64,000 nt of DNA from Histoplasma ohiense (taxonomy: Eukaryota > Ascomycota > Eurotiomycetes > Onygenales > Ajellomycetaceae): contig JAEVHH010000005.1 in assembly GCA_017607445.1 (NCBI GenBank), positions 4,221,001 through 4,285,000 of the forward strand, read 5' to 3'. The first letter of the stretch is position 1. Each line of letters begins with the position of its first letter. Below the pieces are notes generated by a model. That model was not told where the DNA came from. It saw only the letters and a program-made list of their open reading frames with translations, and did no database searches. This document shows positions 11,714-23,909 of the stretch, one piece after another. Made by a program: the position numbers and the translations under genes.

Positions 11714-12316
11714 GCCAAGACATTAGACTGGCTTAATGAGACTCATCAGATGAATGTTGTGTTGACAATTTATCTTTCTAAATTCAATCACAAGCTTCTA
11801 GAAGCAGACAGACAAGACTGAAACAACATCATCAAAATCAATATATTGTTCAAGAACTTGAACTTTCAGTTGCACAACTGAAGTGTAGAGCATCTGAAGC
11901 TCTCAACATACAGTGAATTCTGTGCTGATCTTTGTCTATTGAACAATGATCTGTCTTAGTTCTGTGTGCTTCAAAATCACAGAGAATTTCACTGAACAAA
12001 CATGTACATCTCAAACCACTCTGCAGCATTCTTCATTTCTGAATCAGAATCAATGAACTGAATCTCATATGTGAAGACAAATCATCTGAGAGTTTCTAAT
12101 GTCTCAGAAAAGAATGCTGCTGACTGAATTGTCAGAGAAGTCTGTATATACTGCAACAAGTCAGAATACTTCACAAATCAATGTTTGAATATGATTGCTC
12201 TGAGTAAACCTCCCACACATGTGAATGCTGTGTTGTCTGTGGACAAGCAAGAACAGAGAAAGGAAGAGTTCTTGCTCTAAAATATGAATGAGAGCTCAGA
12301 AAGCAAAAAACTAGCT

Positions 12317-12850
12317 TGTGATGGGTTAGCACCTGTTAGTAATTAACTTATACAATCAACTCCCCTTCTGCATCTGCTTGTTCCTGGCTGTTGTGATCTC
12401 ATGTAACCCTCGACATTCTTCTGCTCTGTGCTCCGCACTCACATAGTCTCTAATGATTCTTCTGTGTAGCTTCTAATGTTCTCCCACTCCATGTTCTGTG
12501 CTTGTGTGATCTTTAATGATTCTTCTGTGTAGCCTTCAATGATTCTCCCATCCCACACTCTGCACTTGTGTAGTTTCTAACAATTCTTCTATGTAGCTCT
12601 CAATGATTCTCCCATTCCACACTCTGCACTTGTGTAGTTTCTAACAATTCTTCTGTGTAGCTCTTAACATTCTTTCACTCCACACTTCACTGTGGAGTGG
12701 CTTCTGATATTCTTCCACTCTGAAATTCCCTCTATAAGAATCTTCTTTGTACAACCTTTTCTTCTGATTTCTTTTCTCTTTCTTTCCTTAATCAATTTGT
12801 AATCTGTATTAGGATAGTGCTAGATCATTAATCAAAGTATGTTCATTACA
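12317..12850 (+). repeat. A5 5' LTR (534 bp)
   Basis: The LTR begins TGTGATGGGTT and ends CATTACA. A roughly 64-bp repeat is present four times, with its ATTCTTCTGTGTAG core at about 12456, 12519, 12583 and 12648. The copies account for the extra length over the A1 LTR. A TATAAG box lies near 12733. AATCAATTTGTAAT at 12790-12803 is a perfect 14-nt complement of the primer site that follows the LTR. Confidence 0.92.
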
Positions 12851-12863
12851 TTACAAATTGATT
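12850..12863 (+). promoter_or_regulatory. A5 primer-binding site (self-priming type)
   Basis: ATTACAAATTGATT is perfectly complementary to LTR positions 12790-12803. It lacks the TGG start of a tRNA-primed site. In A7 the LTR half reads attacgaattgatt on the plus strand, so the ancestral pair contained a CpG that later decayed independently in each half. Confidence 0.65.
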
Positions 12864-13229
12864 CTTCTGTGTTTAAGACCTGAGTGTCTCATTATTAGTT
12901 CTTACACCCAAGTGCATCATTACCAGTTCTTATGCCCAAGTGCATTGTTTACAGGCCTGAGTGCCTAGTCATTACAAGAGATCCCTTGTGGGCCTGAGTG
13001 CCTCTATCATTAGTTATATAGATCATTGTGTCTAAGCATCTGAGATACAATTGATCATGTTCTACAAGGCCTGAGTGTCTACAAACTGTAATGCTGTGAA
13101 TAGTGTTCACAAAGAAGCTTGACCAAGCTTAGCACTGCAACACTGTGAATAGTGTCTGTGAGAGAACTGAGTGCCTACAAGTATTCCTTTTTTTTTATAT
13201 ATTATTATTACATGTTCTTAGACATTGAA
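12864..13229 (+). other. A5 untranslated leader
   Basis: This stretch of about 370 bp lies between primer site and gag. It contains repeated short GAGTG(T/C)CT-like motifs (GCCTGAGTGCCTAG, GGCCTGAGTGCC, CTGAGTGTCTACAAAC) also present in A4 at 10113-10440. No gene is visible. The motifs could be packaging or structural repeats, but nothing here proves it. Confidence 0.5.
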
Positions 13230-14242
13230 ATGAACTACAAACAATTCTATGAACACCCACCACACCCGAACACAGTGGATGATAACTTAGACCTACAAAG
13301 CATCCTCCAGCAGCAGATGCTACAGATGACTGAATTGCAACAACAACTTGCTGAGATGAGCACTTCCACATTCACCATTCCTCCTACACTCACACCTCAT
13401 GAAAAGCCCTCAAGAGAGAAGCTCTCAATCCTCAACAAATACAAGAAAGATCTAGCACTCTACCTCATATGAAAGTCAAAAGCAAACACCAAATTGAACA
13501 TCAACAGACAAGCAATAGACTCACTATTCAATTAAGTGTGGTATATTCATAGCAGATTGAATGATGATGTGTTAATGAAATTCCAACTCTGAATGAGTCA
13601 TTGTCAGAACAATCAGTGTATGTCAGAGCTAGTCTTCCAACAACTTGACTCTCTCTTTCTCAATCCTACACTTCAAGCCAAGGCATTGGACTGGCTTAAT
13701 CAGACTTGTCAGATGAATGTCATGTTGACAACTTATCTTTCTGAATTCAATCACAAGCTTCTAGAAGCAGATGGGTAAGACTGAAATAACATTGTCAAGA
13801 TCAATATATTGTTCAAGAACTTGAACTTTCAATTGCATAACTGAAGTATAGAATGTCTGAAGCTCTCAATATACAGTGAATTCTATGCTGATCTTTATCT
13901 GTTGAACAACAATCTGTCTCAGTTCTGTGCATTTCAAAATTGTAGAGAATTCTGCTGAACAAATGTATACATCTCAAACCACTCTGCAGCACTTCCCACC
14001 TCTGAATCAGAATCAATGAACTGAATCTCATACATGAATGCAAGTCATCTGAGGGTCTCTAATGTCTCAGAGAAGAATGCTGCTAATCAAATCATCAGAG
14101 AAGTCTGTATACACTGCAACAAGTCAGAACACTTTGTGAATCAATGTCTGAATGCAATCACTCTGAGTAAACCCCCCATGTGTGTGAACACTGTGTCATC
14201 TGTGGATAGACAAGAACAGAGAAAAGATGAGCTCTTGCTCTA
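13230..14242 (+). pseudogene. A5 gag
   Basis: The start is the ATG giving M-N-Y-K-Q-F-Y-E, shared with A4. The protein has a Gln-rich N-terminal helix region (LQSILQQQ..., residues about 21-50) and a central capsid-like segment with LDWLNQ (about 13684-13700). A zinc knuckle C-x2-C-x4-H-x4-C (CIHCNKSEHFVNQC) lies at about 14118-14160, and a Glu/Lys-rich end (RQEQRKDELLL) follows. At least seven stops interrupt it, mainly TGA. The frame ends near 14242, and pol follows in the next open stretch. Confidence 0.8.
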
Positions 14243-17200
14243 AAATATGAACAAGAGCTCAAGGAGCAAAAAGCTAGCTGAAGATTTGAGCAGAAAATGC
14301 AAGTGAATGCAATCATGATTTCTGTCATTGTAAATAGCTTAGTCAATATACAAGCAATGATAGACAGTGGTTTTCTTCACTACACTCTTATAGACATCCA
14401 GCTGGTTGAGAAGTATAAGCTTCAGTGTATCCCCTTTTTCAAACTGTATAAGCTCAGTGAATTTGACAGTCTCAGAGGATCCACCTCCTACAACATGATA
14501 AGATTTAATGTTGATGTAGAAGGACACAAGAAAAAGAATGTATACACATATAAAATACAAAATCTTGAGTATGATCTAATGCTCAGTCTATCATGGCTCA
14601 CAGAATTTGGAACCTTGTTGAATGCACACAACCACTGCCTTATTTTCTCAGAAGGTGACTGTGTTTACAAGAAGGATGTCAATAGAACCACTGATCTCAC
14701 TCAGATATCAGTGAAAGTGTACAAACTACTAACCCATCAAGCACATGAGAAGAAGAACATCCAAGTGTTCACTGCTAGCATGACAGATATCAAGAAAGTG
14801 TTAGAAAAGTTAGAATTCAAAGATCTCAAGAAATCACACAAGAAACTATCTGAATCATACAAAGACTTCACAGATATATTTGATGAGAAAGAAGCTGAAA
14901 AGCTTCTCTCTCATCAAGAACCTGGTATAGATCATACAATCAAGCTTATCAAGAAAGACAGTAAGAATCCACAACTGCTCTGAAATTCTCTCTACAGCAT
15001 ATCACACAACAAGCTTCTTATTCTACAAAAAACACTCAATGAATTACTAGAAAAAGACTTCATTTGTGTTAGCAACTCATCCACTGCAGCATCTGTACTG
15101 TTTGCAAAGAAATCAGAAGAAGACTTACAATTCTGCATCAACTATTGAGAACTCAACAAGATTACATGAAAGGACTGATACCTCCTCCCACTCATCAATG
15201 AAACACTCAAACAGATAGAAAAAGCAAAATGATTTATGAAACTTAACATCTCTGCAGCCTTCTACAAGATAAGAATTAATGAAGATGATGAATGGCTAAC
15301 TGTCTTTTGTACATGTTACAGATTATATGAATGAACAGTGACCCTCTTTGAATTAGTGAATGCTCTGAGTACATTTCAGAAATACATTAACTGGGCTCTA
15401 TGAGATCTGCTCAATGAGATTGTCTCAGCATACATGGACAATATCTTGATCTTCACTGATGGATTGCTCACTGAACATCATAAGCACATACAACAAATGC
15501 TTGACTGCCTACAAAAAGCTGAACTGCAAGTGAACATTGACAAATGCAACTTCAAGACCAAGTCTACAATCTATCTAGAATTCATCATCAAAGCTGAAAC
15601 AGATGTATGCATGGATTCTAAGAAGATGAAAGCAATCCTCAACTGAGAGACATTAGTCTCAGTAAAAGAGACTAGAAGCTTTCTAGAATTCATCAACTTC
15701 TATCAAAGATTCATCAAAGACTTTTCTGATATCATACAATCACTGATGAATCTGATCTGAAAAGACACTGTATTTCAATGGACTGACAAAGTGGATGCAG
15801 CATTCAAAAAACTGAAGTATATATTCACAAGCATCTCAATGCTGCAATCATTCAATTCAGATAAGCATACAATTCTCATAACAGACATCTCAGATTATGT
15901 AGTAGATGAGACACTAATGCAATATGATAATGAAAATGTTCTACAATCTTGTGTCTTTATCTTGAAAAAGATGTCATTCACTGAATGCAACTATGAGATC
16001 TACAACAAAGAGCTTCTAGCAATCATACAATACCTTGAGAAATGAGAGTCTGAACTTATGAGTGTTGAGAAGTTTGAGATTGTTACCAATCATAAGAACT
16101 TAGAATACTTCACAATCACTCATAAGCTCACTGAGAGGTATATGTGTTGGTCATTGTTTCTTAGCTGTTTTTTATTCACAATTTGTTATTGATCTGAAGT
16201 AGAGAACACTCTTGCAGATGCTCTGTCCCACTGAGAACAAGATATATCATCTGATGACTTAGATGATAGATGGAAACACTGAGAGCATTGATTAATCAAC
16301 TCTGCAATTATAGAAAGTCCTACACAATCAGATAAACCCTGCATACATATCAATCAGTTCTGAGCTCAAGAACCCTCACTCAAAGAACAATGAAGACTAG
16401 TGATAGAAGCAGATGAATTCTGACAGCAAGTCACTGAAGCTGTATAAAGTAAAGCATCTTGATTCCCCACAGATGTATATCCAAGAACAGATATCTCAGC
16501 ATGTTCAATCAACAATGACAACTGCTTACACTTTCAAGATAGACAATGAATCTCTGATTCAGAATCTCTACAAACACAGATCATACAAGAAATTCATGAC
16601 TTGCTGATAATCAGACACTCAGAATACAAAATCATATACAACATCATCATTCAAGAATTCTACTGATCAGATATGTCAAAAAACATACATCAGTTTGTAC
16701 AAAACTGTGATTGCTGTGGCTCAGTGACAGCATGATGTGAACATCAAAAAGAGATGCTGAAGCCTCTATCTGTTTCCAACTGAACTTGATGTGATATAGC
16801 TATTGATTTTGCAGTTTCCTTACCCAAAAGTGAAGGTTCTATGAACATTCTAGTCATTGTTGATCAACTCAGTAAGAGTGTAATACTACAGCTCTGTGAC
16901 AAGATGAATGCTGAAGTAGTTGCAGATGTCTTTGTCAGAAGTCTGTTCTATTGTATGCATGGCCTGTCTTCATCCATTGTGTCAGATAGAGACAGTCAAT
17001 TCATCAGTGCACTCTGAGTCTATGTATGCCAATTATTAAAAATTGAATGAAAGTTATCAACAGCATATCACTCAGAGACTGATGAAGCTACTAAAAGAAT
17101 GATATAAATGATAAAGAACATTCTCTATAAGTTCTGTAATTACATACAAAACAACTGAAGCAATCTGCTGTCACATACTGAGATTGCAATTAACAGTTGA

Positions 17201-17885
17201 GATTTCACCACAACAGATGTAAGCTCATTCTTTCTTCTACACAGATACAACTTAGAGATTCTGAACTTCTCTGAGACTCTCTGAGAAACCACATACACTC
17301 ACAGCCTCATACAGACAGCAGAGAACATCATGAGCAAGCTGAAGAAAGTTCACAAATAAATAGAAGCTTCAATGATCAGCATTCAGCAAGATTATGAGAA
17401 TCAAGTGAACATCAGAAGAAGTTCTGCAACTCAATACTATATAGAAGACAAAGTCTGACTGAATCTCAAGAATATAAGAACAGATCATCTCTTGCATATA
17501 CTAGATTATCATCATATCAAGTATATGGTGAAGAAAGTGCTAGACACACATGATTATCAACTCAACACTTCATCTGACATCCATGACATCTTTCATACAA
17601 ACCTGCTCCAATCTGCAGCTGAGGATTCATTCTTCTCACAGAGAATCTTCAATTGACAGTCATCTGCTATTGTAGAAGAAGACAACAAACTTGAGTGGGA
17701 AATTGAAGCAATTCTTGACAATAGAATCAACCACTGCTGCTGTGAATACTTTGTCAAATGAATAGAATACAATCATCTGACCTGGGAATCTGCATCTGCC
17801 TTGAAGGACACTGTCACTCTCGACATCTACAAGTCCTCACTCATCTCAATAGAGGGGGATAATGTGATGGATTAGCATCTGTTAG
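14243..17885 (+). pseudogene. A5 pol (PR-RT-RH-IN-chromodomain)
   Basis: The protease is largely open at 14297-14983, with D-S-G intact in an A-M-I-D-S-G-F context and a Y-D-L-M-L-S-L-S-W motif. RT spans about 14990-15720; its active site reads Y-M-D-N at 15431-15442. RNase H covers about 15790-16250, integrase about 16540-17200 (HHCC, then S-D-R-D-S-Q-F and the A-Y-H-S-E-T-D-E-A-T motif), and the chromodomain about 17690-17830, ending T-W-E-S-A. The frame closes with TAG 11 bp inside the 3' LTR. CGA-to-TGA changes are frequent, for instance at 15146-15148 in the Y-R-E-L-N-K motif of RT. Confidence 0.88.
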
Positions 17886-18396
17886 TAATTAACTTATACA
17901 ATCAACTCCTCTTCTGCACCCACTCATTTCTGACTGTTGTAATCTTATATAACTCTTGATGTTCTTTCACTCTGTGCTCTGTGCTTGTATAGTCTCTAAT
18001 GATTCTTCTGTGTAGCTTCTAATGTTCTCCCACTTCATGTTCCACACTCATGTAGTCTCTAATGATTCTTTTATATAGTCTTCAATGATTCTCTCATCTC
18101 ATGCTCTGCACTTGTGTAGTTTCTAATGATTCTTCTGCATAGCTCTCAATGATTCTTCCATCTCATGCTCCACATTTGTGTAGTTTCTAACAATTCTTCT
18201 GTGTAGTCTTTAATATTCTTCCACTCCACACTCCACTGTGGAGTGGCTTCTGATATTCTCCCACTCTGAAATTCCTTCTATAAGAACCCTCTTCATACAA
18301 CCTTTTCTTCTGATTTCTTTTCTCTTTCTTTCCTTAATCAATTCATAATCTGTATTAGGATAGTGCTAGATCGTTAATCGAAGTACGCCCGTTACA
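17873..18396 (+). repeat. A5 3' LTR (524 bp)
   Basis: The LTR begins TGTGATGGATTAGC and ends GCCCGTTACA. It is preceded by the polypurine tract ATAGAGGGGGATAA. It differs from the 5' LTR by many transitions and by small length changes in the ~64-bp repeat block. Unlike the 5' LTR it keeps CGTTAATCGAAGTACGCCCG near its end. The two LTRs of one insertion were identical at birth, so these differences record later decay. Confidence 0.92.
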
Positions 18397-21300
18397 TAGC
18401 TGAAGATTTGAGCAGAAGATGCAAACAGATGCAATTATAATTTCTGTCATTGTAAATAGTCTAGTCAATATACAAGCAATGATAGACAGTGATTTTCATC
18501 ATTATGCTCTTATAGACACTCAGCTGATTGAGAAGCATAAGCTTCAGTATATTCTCTTTCTCAAACTGTGTAAGCTCAGTGAATTTGATGACCTCAGAGA
18601 ATCTGCCTTCTGCAACATGATAAAATTTAATGTCAATATAGAAGAACACAAGAAAAAGAATGTATATGCATACAAAATACAAAATCTTGAGTATGATCTA
18701 ATACTCAGTCAATCATAACTCACAGAATTTGAAACCTTGTTGAACACACACAACTGCTGTCTTATTTTCTCAGAAGATGACTGTGTTTAAAAGAAGAATG
18801 TCAATAGAACCACTGATCTCACTCAAATATCAGTGAAAGTGTTCAAACTATTAATCTGTCAAGCATATGAGAAGAAGAACATCCAAGTGTTTGCTGCTAG
18901 TATGATATATATCAAAAAAGCATTAGAAAAGCTAGAACTCAAGGACTTCAAGAAACTGTGCAAGAAACTATTCAAATTGTACAAAGACTTTGCAGATGTG
19001 TTTGATGAAAAAGAAGCTGAAAAGCTTCCTCCTCACCAAGAACTAGTATAGATTATACATACAATTGAACTCATCAAGAAGAATAATAAGAATTCACAAT
19101 CACTCTGAGATTCTCTCTACAGCATATCATATGATGAGCTTCTTATTCTATAAAAAATGCTCAATAAATTACTGAATAAAGACTTCATTTGTGTTAGCAA
19201 CTCATCTGCTGCAGCATCTGTACTGTTTACAAAGAAATTAGAAGAAGGCTTACAATTGTGTGTTGACTATCAAGAACTCAACAAAATTATATAAAAGAAC
19301 TGATATTCTCTCTCACTCATCAATGAAATATTTGAATGAATAGAAAAAGCAAATGATTTACAAAGCTTGACATCTCTGCAGCATTCTATAAGATAAGAAT
19401 TAATGAAGATGACAAATGACTAACTGCTTTTTGTATGTGTTATGAATTATACAAATGAACAGTGACTCTCTTTGAATTAGTGAATGCTTCAAGCATGTTT
19501 CAGAAATACATTAACTGAGCTCTATGAGATCTGCTTGATGAGATCATCTCAGTGTACATAAACAATATTCTGATCTTCACTGATGGATTGCTCACTGAGC
19601 ACTACAAGTATATATGACAAGTGTTTGATCATCTACAAAAAGCTGTACTGCAGATGAATATTGATAAATGTGACTTTGAGATCAAGTCTACAATCTATCT
19701 AGAATTCATCATTGAAGCTGAAAAAGATGTATGCATGGATTCTAAGAAGATGGAAGCAATTCTCAACTGAGAGACATCAGTATCAGTAAAAGAGACTAGA
19801 AGCTTTCTAGAGTTCATCAACTTCTACTGAAGATTCATCAAGAACTTCTCTGATATTGTACAATTACTGACAGATCTGATCTGAAAAGATGCTGTATTTC
19901 AATGAACTGACAAAGTGAACACAGCATTCAAAAAGCTGAAGTATATGTTCACAAATGCTTCAATGCTGCAATCATTTAATTCAGATAAGCATGCAATTCT
20001 CAAGACAGACATCTCAGATTATATAGTAGATGAAACACTAATACAATATAATAATGAAGATGTTCTATAATTTTGTGTCTTCATCTCAAAAAAGATGTCA
20101 TCTGCTGAATGCAACTACAAAATCTATAACAAGAAACTTCTAGTAATCATACAATATTTCAAAGAATAAGAGTCTGAATTCATGAGTGTTGAAAGATTTG
20201 AGATTGTTACTGATCATAAGAATCTAGAGTACTTCACAATCACTTATAAGCTCACTGAGAGATATATGTGTTGATTGTTGTTTCTTAGCTGTTTTTCATT
20301 CACAATCTGTTATCAATCTGAAGTAGAGAACACTCTTGTGAATGCTCTGTTCTGCTGAGAACAAGACATATCATCTGATGACTTGAATGACAGATGGAAA
20401 CATTGAGAGCATTGATTAATTGACTCTGTAATCATAAGAAGTTCTACACAATTAGATGAACTCTGTGTATATATCAATCAGTTCTGAGCTCAAGAATTCT
20501 TGCTTGAAGAACAATGAAAGCTAGTGACAGAAGCAGATGAATTCTGACAACAAACTGCTGAAGCTCTATGAAACAGAGCATCTTGATTCTCTGCAGATGT
20601 ATACTCAAGAATGATATCTCAGCATATTTGATTGATGATGACAACTGCTTATACTTTTGAGATAGACAATGAGTCTCTGATTCAGAATCTCTATGAACAT
20701 GAATCATGCAAGAAATTCATGACTCATCAATGACTGAGCACTCAGAATATGAAATCATGTACAATATCATTGTCTGAGAATTCTACTGATCAGATATGTT
20801 GAAAGATATATGCTGATTTGTACACAACTGTGATTGCTGTGACTCAGTGATGATATGATGTGAATACTGAAAAGAGATGCTGAAGTCTCTATCTATCTCT
20901 GACTGAACTTGATGTGATATAGCTATCAATTTTGCAGTTTTCTTGTCTGAAAGTGAAGATTCTATAAACATTCTAATCATTGTCAACTAACTCAGCAAGA
21001 GTGTAATACTACAGTTCTATGACAAGATGAATACTGAAGTAGTTGTAGACATCTTTGTTAGAAGCCTATTCTATTATATACACAGTCTGTCTTCATTCAT
21101 TGTGTCAGATAGAGACAGTCAATTCATCAGCACACTCTGAGCCTGTGTATGTCGATTACTAAGAATTGAATGAAAGTTATCAACAGTGTATCACTCAGAG
21201 ACTGATGGAGCTACTGAGAGAATGATATAAATGATAAAGAACATTCTCTGTAAGTTCTGTAATTATATACAAGACAACTGAAGCAATCTGCTGTCATATG

Positions 21301-21742
21301 CTGAGATTGTGATTAACAGTTGAGATTCTGTCATTACAGATGTAAGCTCATTCTTTTCTTTATACAGATACAACTTAGAGATTCTGAACTTCTCTGAGCC
21401 TCTCTGAGAAACTATGTACATTCACAGTCTCATACAGACAGCAGAGAACATTGTGAGCAAGCTGAAGAAAGTCTGTAAATGAACAGAAGCTTCAATGATG
21501 AGCATTTAGTAAGATTATAAGAATCAAGTGAACATCAGAAGAAGTTCTGCAATCTGATATTATATAGACAACAAAGTCTGACTGAATCTCAAGAATATAA
21601 GAACAGACTGCATCTTGTGTATGCTAGATTACTGTCATATCAAATATATGATGAAGAAAGTGCTAGACACACATGATTATCAACTTGACACCTCATCTGA
21701 CATTCATGATGTCTTTCATACAAACCTGCTCCAACCCATGGC
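18397..21742 (+). pseudogene. A4 pol (PR-RT-RH-IN), truncated
   Basis: This continues A4 after the A5 insertion. The protease starts near 18419; its D-S-G has become D-S-D (A-M-I-D-S-D-F). RT spans about 19080-19860. Its active site reads Y-I-N-N at 19555-19566, so both catalytic aspartates are lost. RNase H covers about 19900-20340 and integrase about 20640-21380. The frame ends without chromodomain, polypurine tract or LTR at 21742, where the LINE tail begins. The codon equivalent to the TGA at 15146 in A5 is CAA here (19271-19273), so the same CGA was hit on the other strand. Confidence 0.82.
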
Positions 21743-22153
21743 TGATTATTATTATTATTCTTCTATTATAGATGTATGCAGTCAGTGACTATAACATCTA
21801 TCTGAGATATTCCAGGATTTTTCAACTTAAGAATAAGCTAATATACAAAGTCAATTTAATACATGCAATAGCAGAATTCCAGCCCAGAATCAAACAACTA
21901 TTGAAACTATTCAATTCAAAAAATAAAATCAAAAGAATGTCAATGAGTTAGCACAACTCAACTTCAAAACAAAGGAAATAAATATTATAAAAGACATCAG
22001 CTATTAAAAATCAACAGAAAAGAAAAAACATTTGCAATGACCATTATCAACAGATAATGAAGCAAACTGCTTGAAACAAATGAAAATTAACAATAAACAA
22101 AGTTAAAGAAAAGATCAAAATAAAATAAATAAGAACAACTGATCTAAATATCA
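21743..22153 (-). other. L1 3' UTR and (AAT)n tail
   Basis: This is the non-coding 3' end, nearly identical to 10908-11330 in the SINE chimera and to about 43822-44237 in the plus-strand LINE fragment. All three end in an AAT/TAA trinucleotide run. Such simple-repeat tails are usual for this LINE group. Confidence 0.88.
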
Positions 22154-23635
22154 TCAAATAACACTATTCAAACAAGCTCTTGTAGCAACATTTGACTTAT
22201 TTAAATATTCAATTCAAAACATATTTTCAGCTTTTGTGTTGAATAACAAACTCAAACTTAACTGATTCAGTTGATATTTCTCTCTCAGTCTCAATCTTAG
22301 TTCTGAATACTTTGTACAAAGTAACAGAAAATGCTCTGAATTTTCATATAACTGACAATCTGAACACAGATCATTTAAATCATCTTTAAACTTTGCTAAA
22401 TATGATTTGAAATATCCATGTCCAAGCTTTAGCTGCATTATTGTAGCAAAAAGTTTCTTTTTACACTTTATTGAGCAAGTCTTCCACTTTGGCTTAGTTT
22501 CAAATCTGAAATAATGCACACTTTTTCTTTGCATGAATCAGACATCTTGTCACTTTTGTAAACATAATTCTCTTATTCTTCTTTTAATGAAAGACCATGT
22601 TACAATTCTTTGACAGCAGACTTCTAATTCAGTGGCTCTTTTTGCAGCTTTATCAGCTATTTCATTGTCATATATACCCATGTGAGCAGACACCCAGTGA
22701 AGATGAATAGAACAATTGAATGAGATTTTTCTTTGAATATTTTGAAGACTTTTCAAAATCAGCTCTAGAATTGACTGTCCACTGCTGATTTTATTACTTT
22801 GAAGTCTTTTAAACTCCACTTGACTATCAGAGAATATTCAAATATGCTAATCTTTTCCATTGTTCAATCTTCATTTCAATCAATTTGAAAGCTCTTGAAA
22901 TTGCAAATAATTCAGCATTAAAAACTTCTGACTCTTTTCCAATTTGTCAAGAATCAAGAATATAGTTTTTGTCATTTTCTGAATATGCTATTCCAGCTCC
23001 AAGATTGTCTGTTTTCTCACATTTTGAGTCATCAGTGTAGATAAGAATTGCTTTGTTTTCCATTTGTTTTAGAAGATTTAGATGTTGTTCAGTCTGATCT
23101 TCTTTTAAAAGTTGACTAATATTTAAATCAATAAGACTGATAAGATCTTTCTTCCAAGGAGAGAGATTTTCAAGGACCACTTTCTCCACATTTAAACTAG
23201 AGAAATTGTCTTTAATCATGGAGCATATTCTAAATAACTGAGATGGTATCTTCTTTCTTTGCACAGATGTTGAATTATCAGATGAATTTATTTCATTTCA
23301 ATCAAGATAAAACTCTCAATTCAGATCTACTCCAGTTGATTCACTTGAAAAAGAACTTGAGACTCTTTTTCCAATTGAATGATTGGAATATAACTTCATA
23401 ATTCTGAGAGCATAATTCATACAGATTTTATCAAATCTCATTTGTGGTGGTGATAGAGAGGCTTCAATCTCCATGGCTTTAATTGAAGAGGTTTTAAATA
23501 CTCTCAAGATTTTTCTTAAAGCTGAATTTTGAAGCTTTTGAAATCTCTCTACAAAACTCTTTTGATTTTTCCACCATATTTGAACTGCAAAGTCTGAAAC
23601 AGAGGTTATACAAGCAATATATAATTGTCTCATTG
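22154..23635 (-). pseudogene. L1 ORF2, C-terminal part (RT end, RNase H, CCHC)
   Basis: Reading leftward from the joint at 23635, the protein continues the RT thumb region (R-Q-L-Y-I-A-C-I-T-S, then an I-W-W motif typical of Tad-type ORF2). RNase H follows, with Y-T-D-D-S near 23050, N-A-E-L near 22920, F-S-D-S near 22840 and an H-W-V-S-A-H...N-E-I-A-D-K-A-A-K motif near 22650-22700. The C-terminal zinc motif C-S-D-C...H-x4-C lies at about 22310-22370. A small indel near 22840-22870 and several TGA codons break it. Confidence 0.85.
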
Positions 23636-23906
23636 TGTAATAGGCGCAACGGAGATATCTATATTAGGAAATAGCTATGTGGCGATAGAAGAACACAGAA
23701 CATGCCAGAATTAATGAAGAGGGATATAGCACACAGCACCATAGGCGGCTGTAGCGTATGGTAGTCGCCTATATAATGCTCACTGATATCTGTAGATATT
23801 AGGAGATCAGTGATTAGCTTTGAATAATAGAGATTGCTACCTTCTTAACATTCTACATGCATACTTCACACTACTTCCATAATTATACCTACAACCATCT
23901 CTTACA
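23636..23906 (+). repeat. B LTR 1 (271 bp)
   Basis: The LTR has TGTAATAGG...CTCTTACA ends. A TATATAA box is at 23770-23776. AGTGATTAG at 23809-23817 is complementary to CTAATCACT just after the LTR (23910-23918). It keeps many CpGs (GGCGCAACGG, GGCGGCTGTAGCG), unlike LTR 2. Confidence 0.93.
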
Positions 23907-23909
23907 ATT

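Larger units (their letters stand above)
10447..12316 (+). pseudogene. A4 gag, split by the SINE chimera
   Basis: The gag starts at an ATG (M-N-Y-K-Q-F-Y) shared with A5. An LQSILQQQ-like glutamine-rich segment follows at about 10515-10565. The frame is interrupted at 10908 by the chimera and resumes at 11714. It reaches a decayed zinc knuckle at about 12150-12190 (C-N-K-S-E-Y-F-T-N-Q-C) and stops where A5 is inserted at 12317. Several TGA and TAG stops are present. Confidence 0.75.
12317..18396 (+). mobile_element. Ty3 chromovirus A5, complete (6080 bp)
   Basis: This is the only family A copy here with both LTRs and an uninterrupted interior: LTR, primer site, gag, PR-RT-RH-IN-chromodomain, polypurine tract, LTR. 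It is flanked by the 5-bp duplication TAGCT (12312-12316 and 18397-18401) and sits in the gag-protease junction of its sibling A4. Coding frames carry many TGA stops, so it cannot move by itself. Confidence 0.93.
9692..21742 (+). mobile_element. Ty3 chromovirus A4, host of nested insertions
   Basis: This is a family A element whose 5' LTR, leader, gag, protease, RT, RNase H and integrase can be followed across two insertions: the chimeric SINE (10908-11713) and A5 (12317-18396). It is truncated at 21742, where LINE L1 begins, just before the chromodomain. Its chromodomain and 3' LTR are not found on the far side of L1 within this window. The bases before it (TTTTC, 9687-9691) would be its target site. 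Confidence 0.85.

Noticed and set aside
14339..14560. A conserved 73-codon minus-strand gene, repeated near 2179-2400, 18461-18682 and (on plus) 53947-54168.
   Set aside because: It is the antisense shadow of the protease region and recurs only because that region recurs in family A.
1271..21742. Reassigned TGA codon (TGA as Trp or Arg).
   Set aside because: TGA stands at both former Arg and former Trp positions, sister copies have CAA, CGA or TGG there, and TGG is used for Trp throughout the open frames. Mutation explains it.
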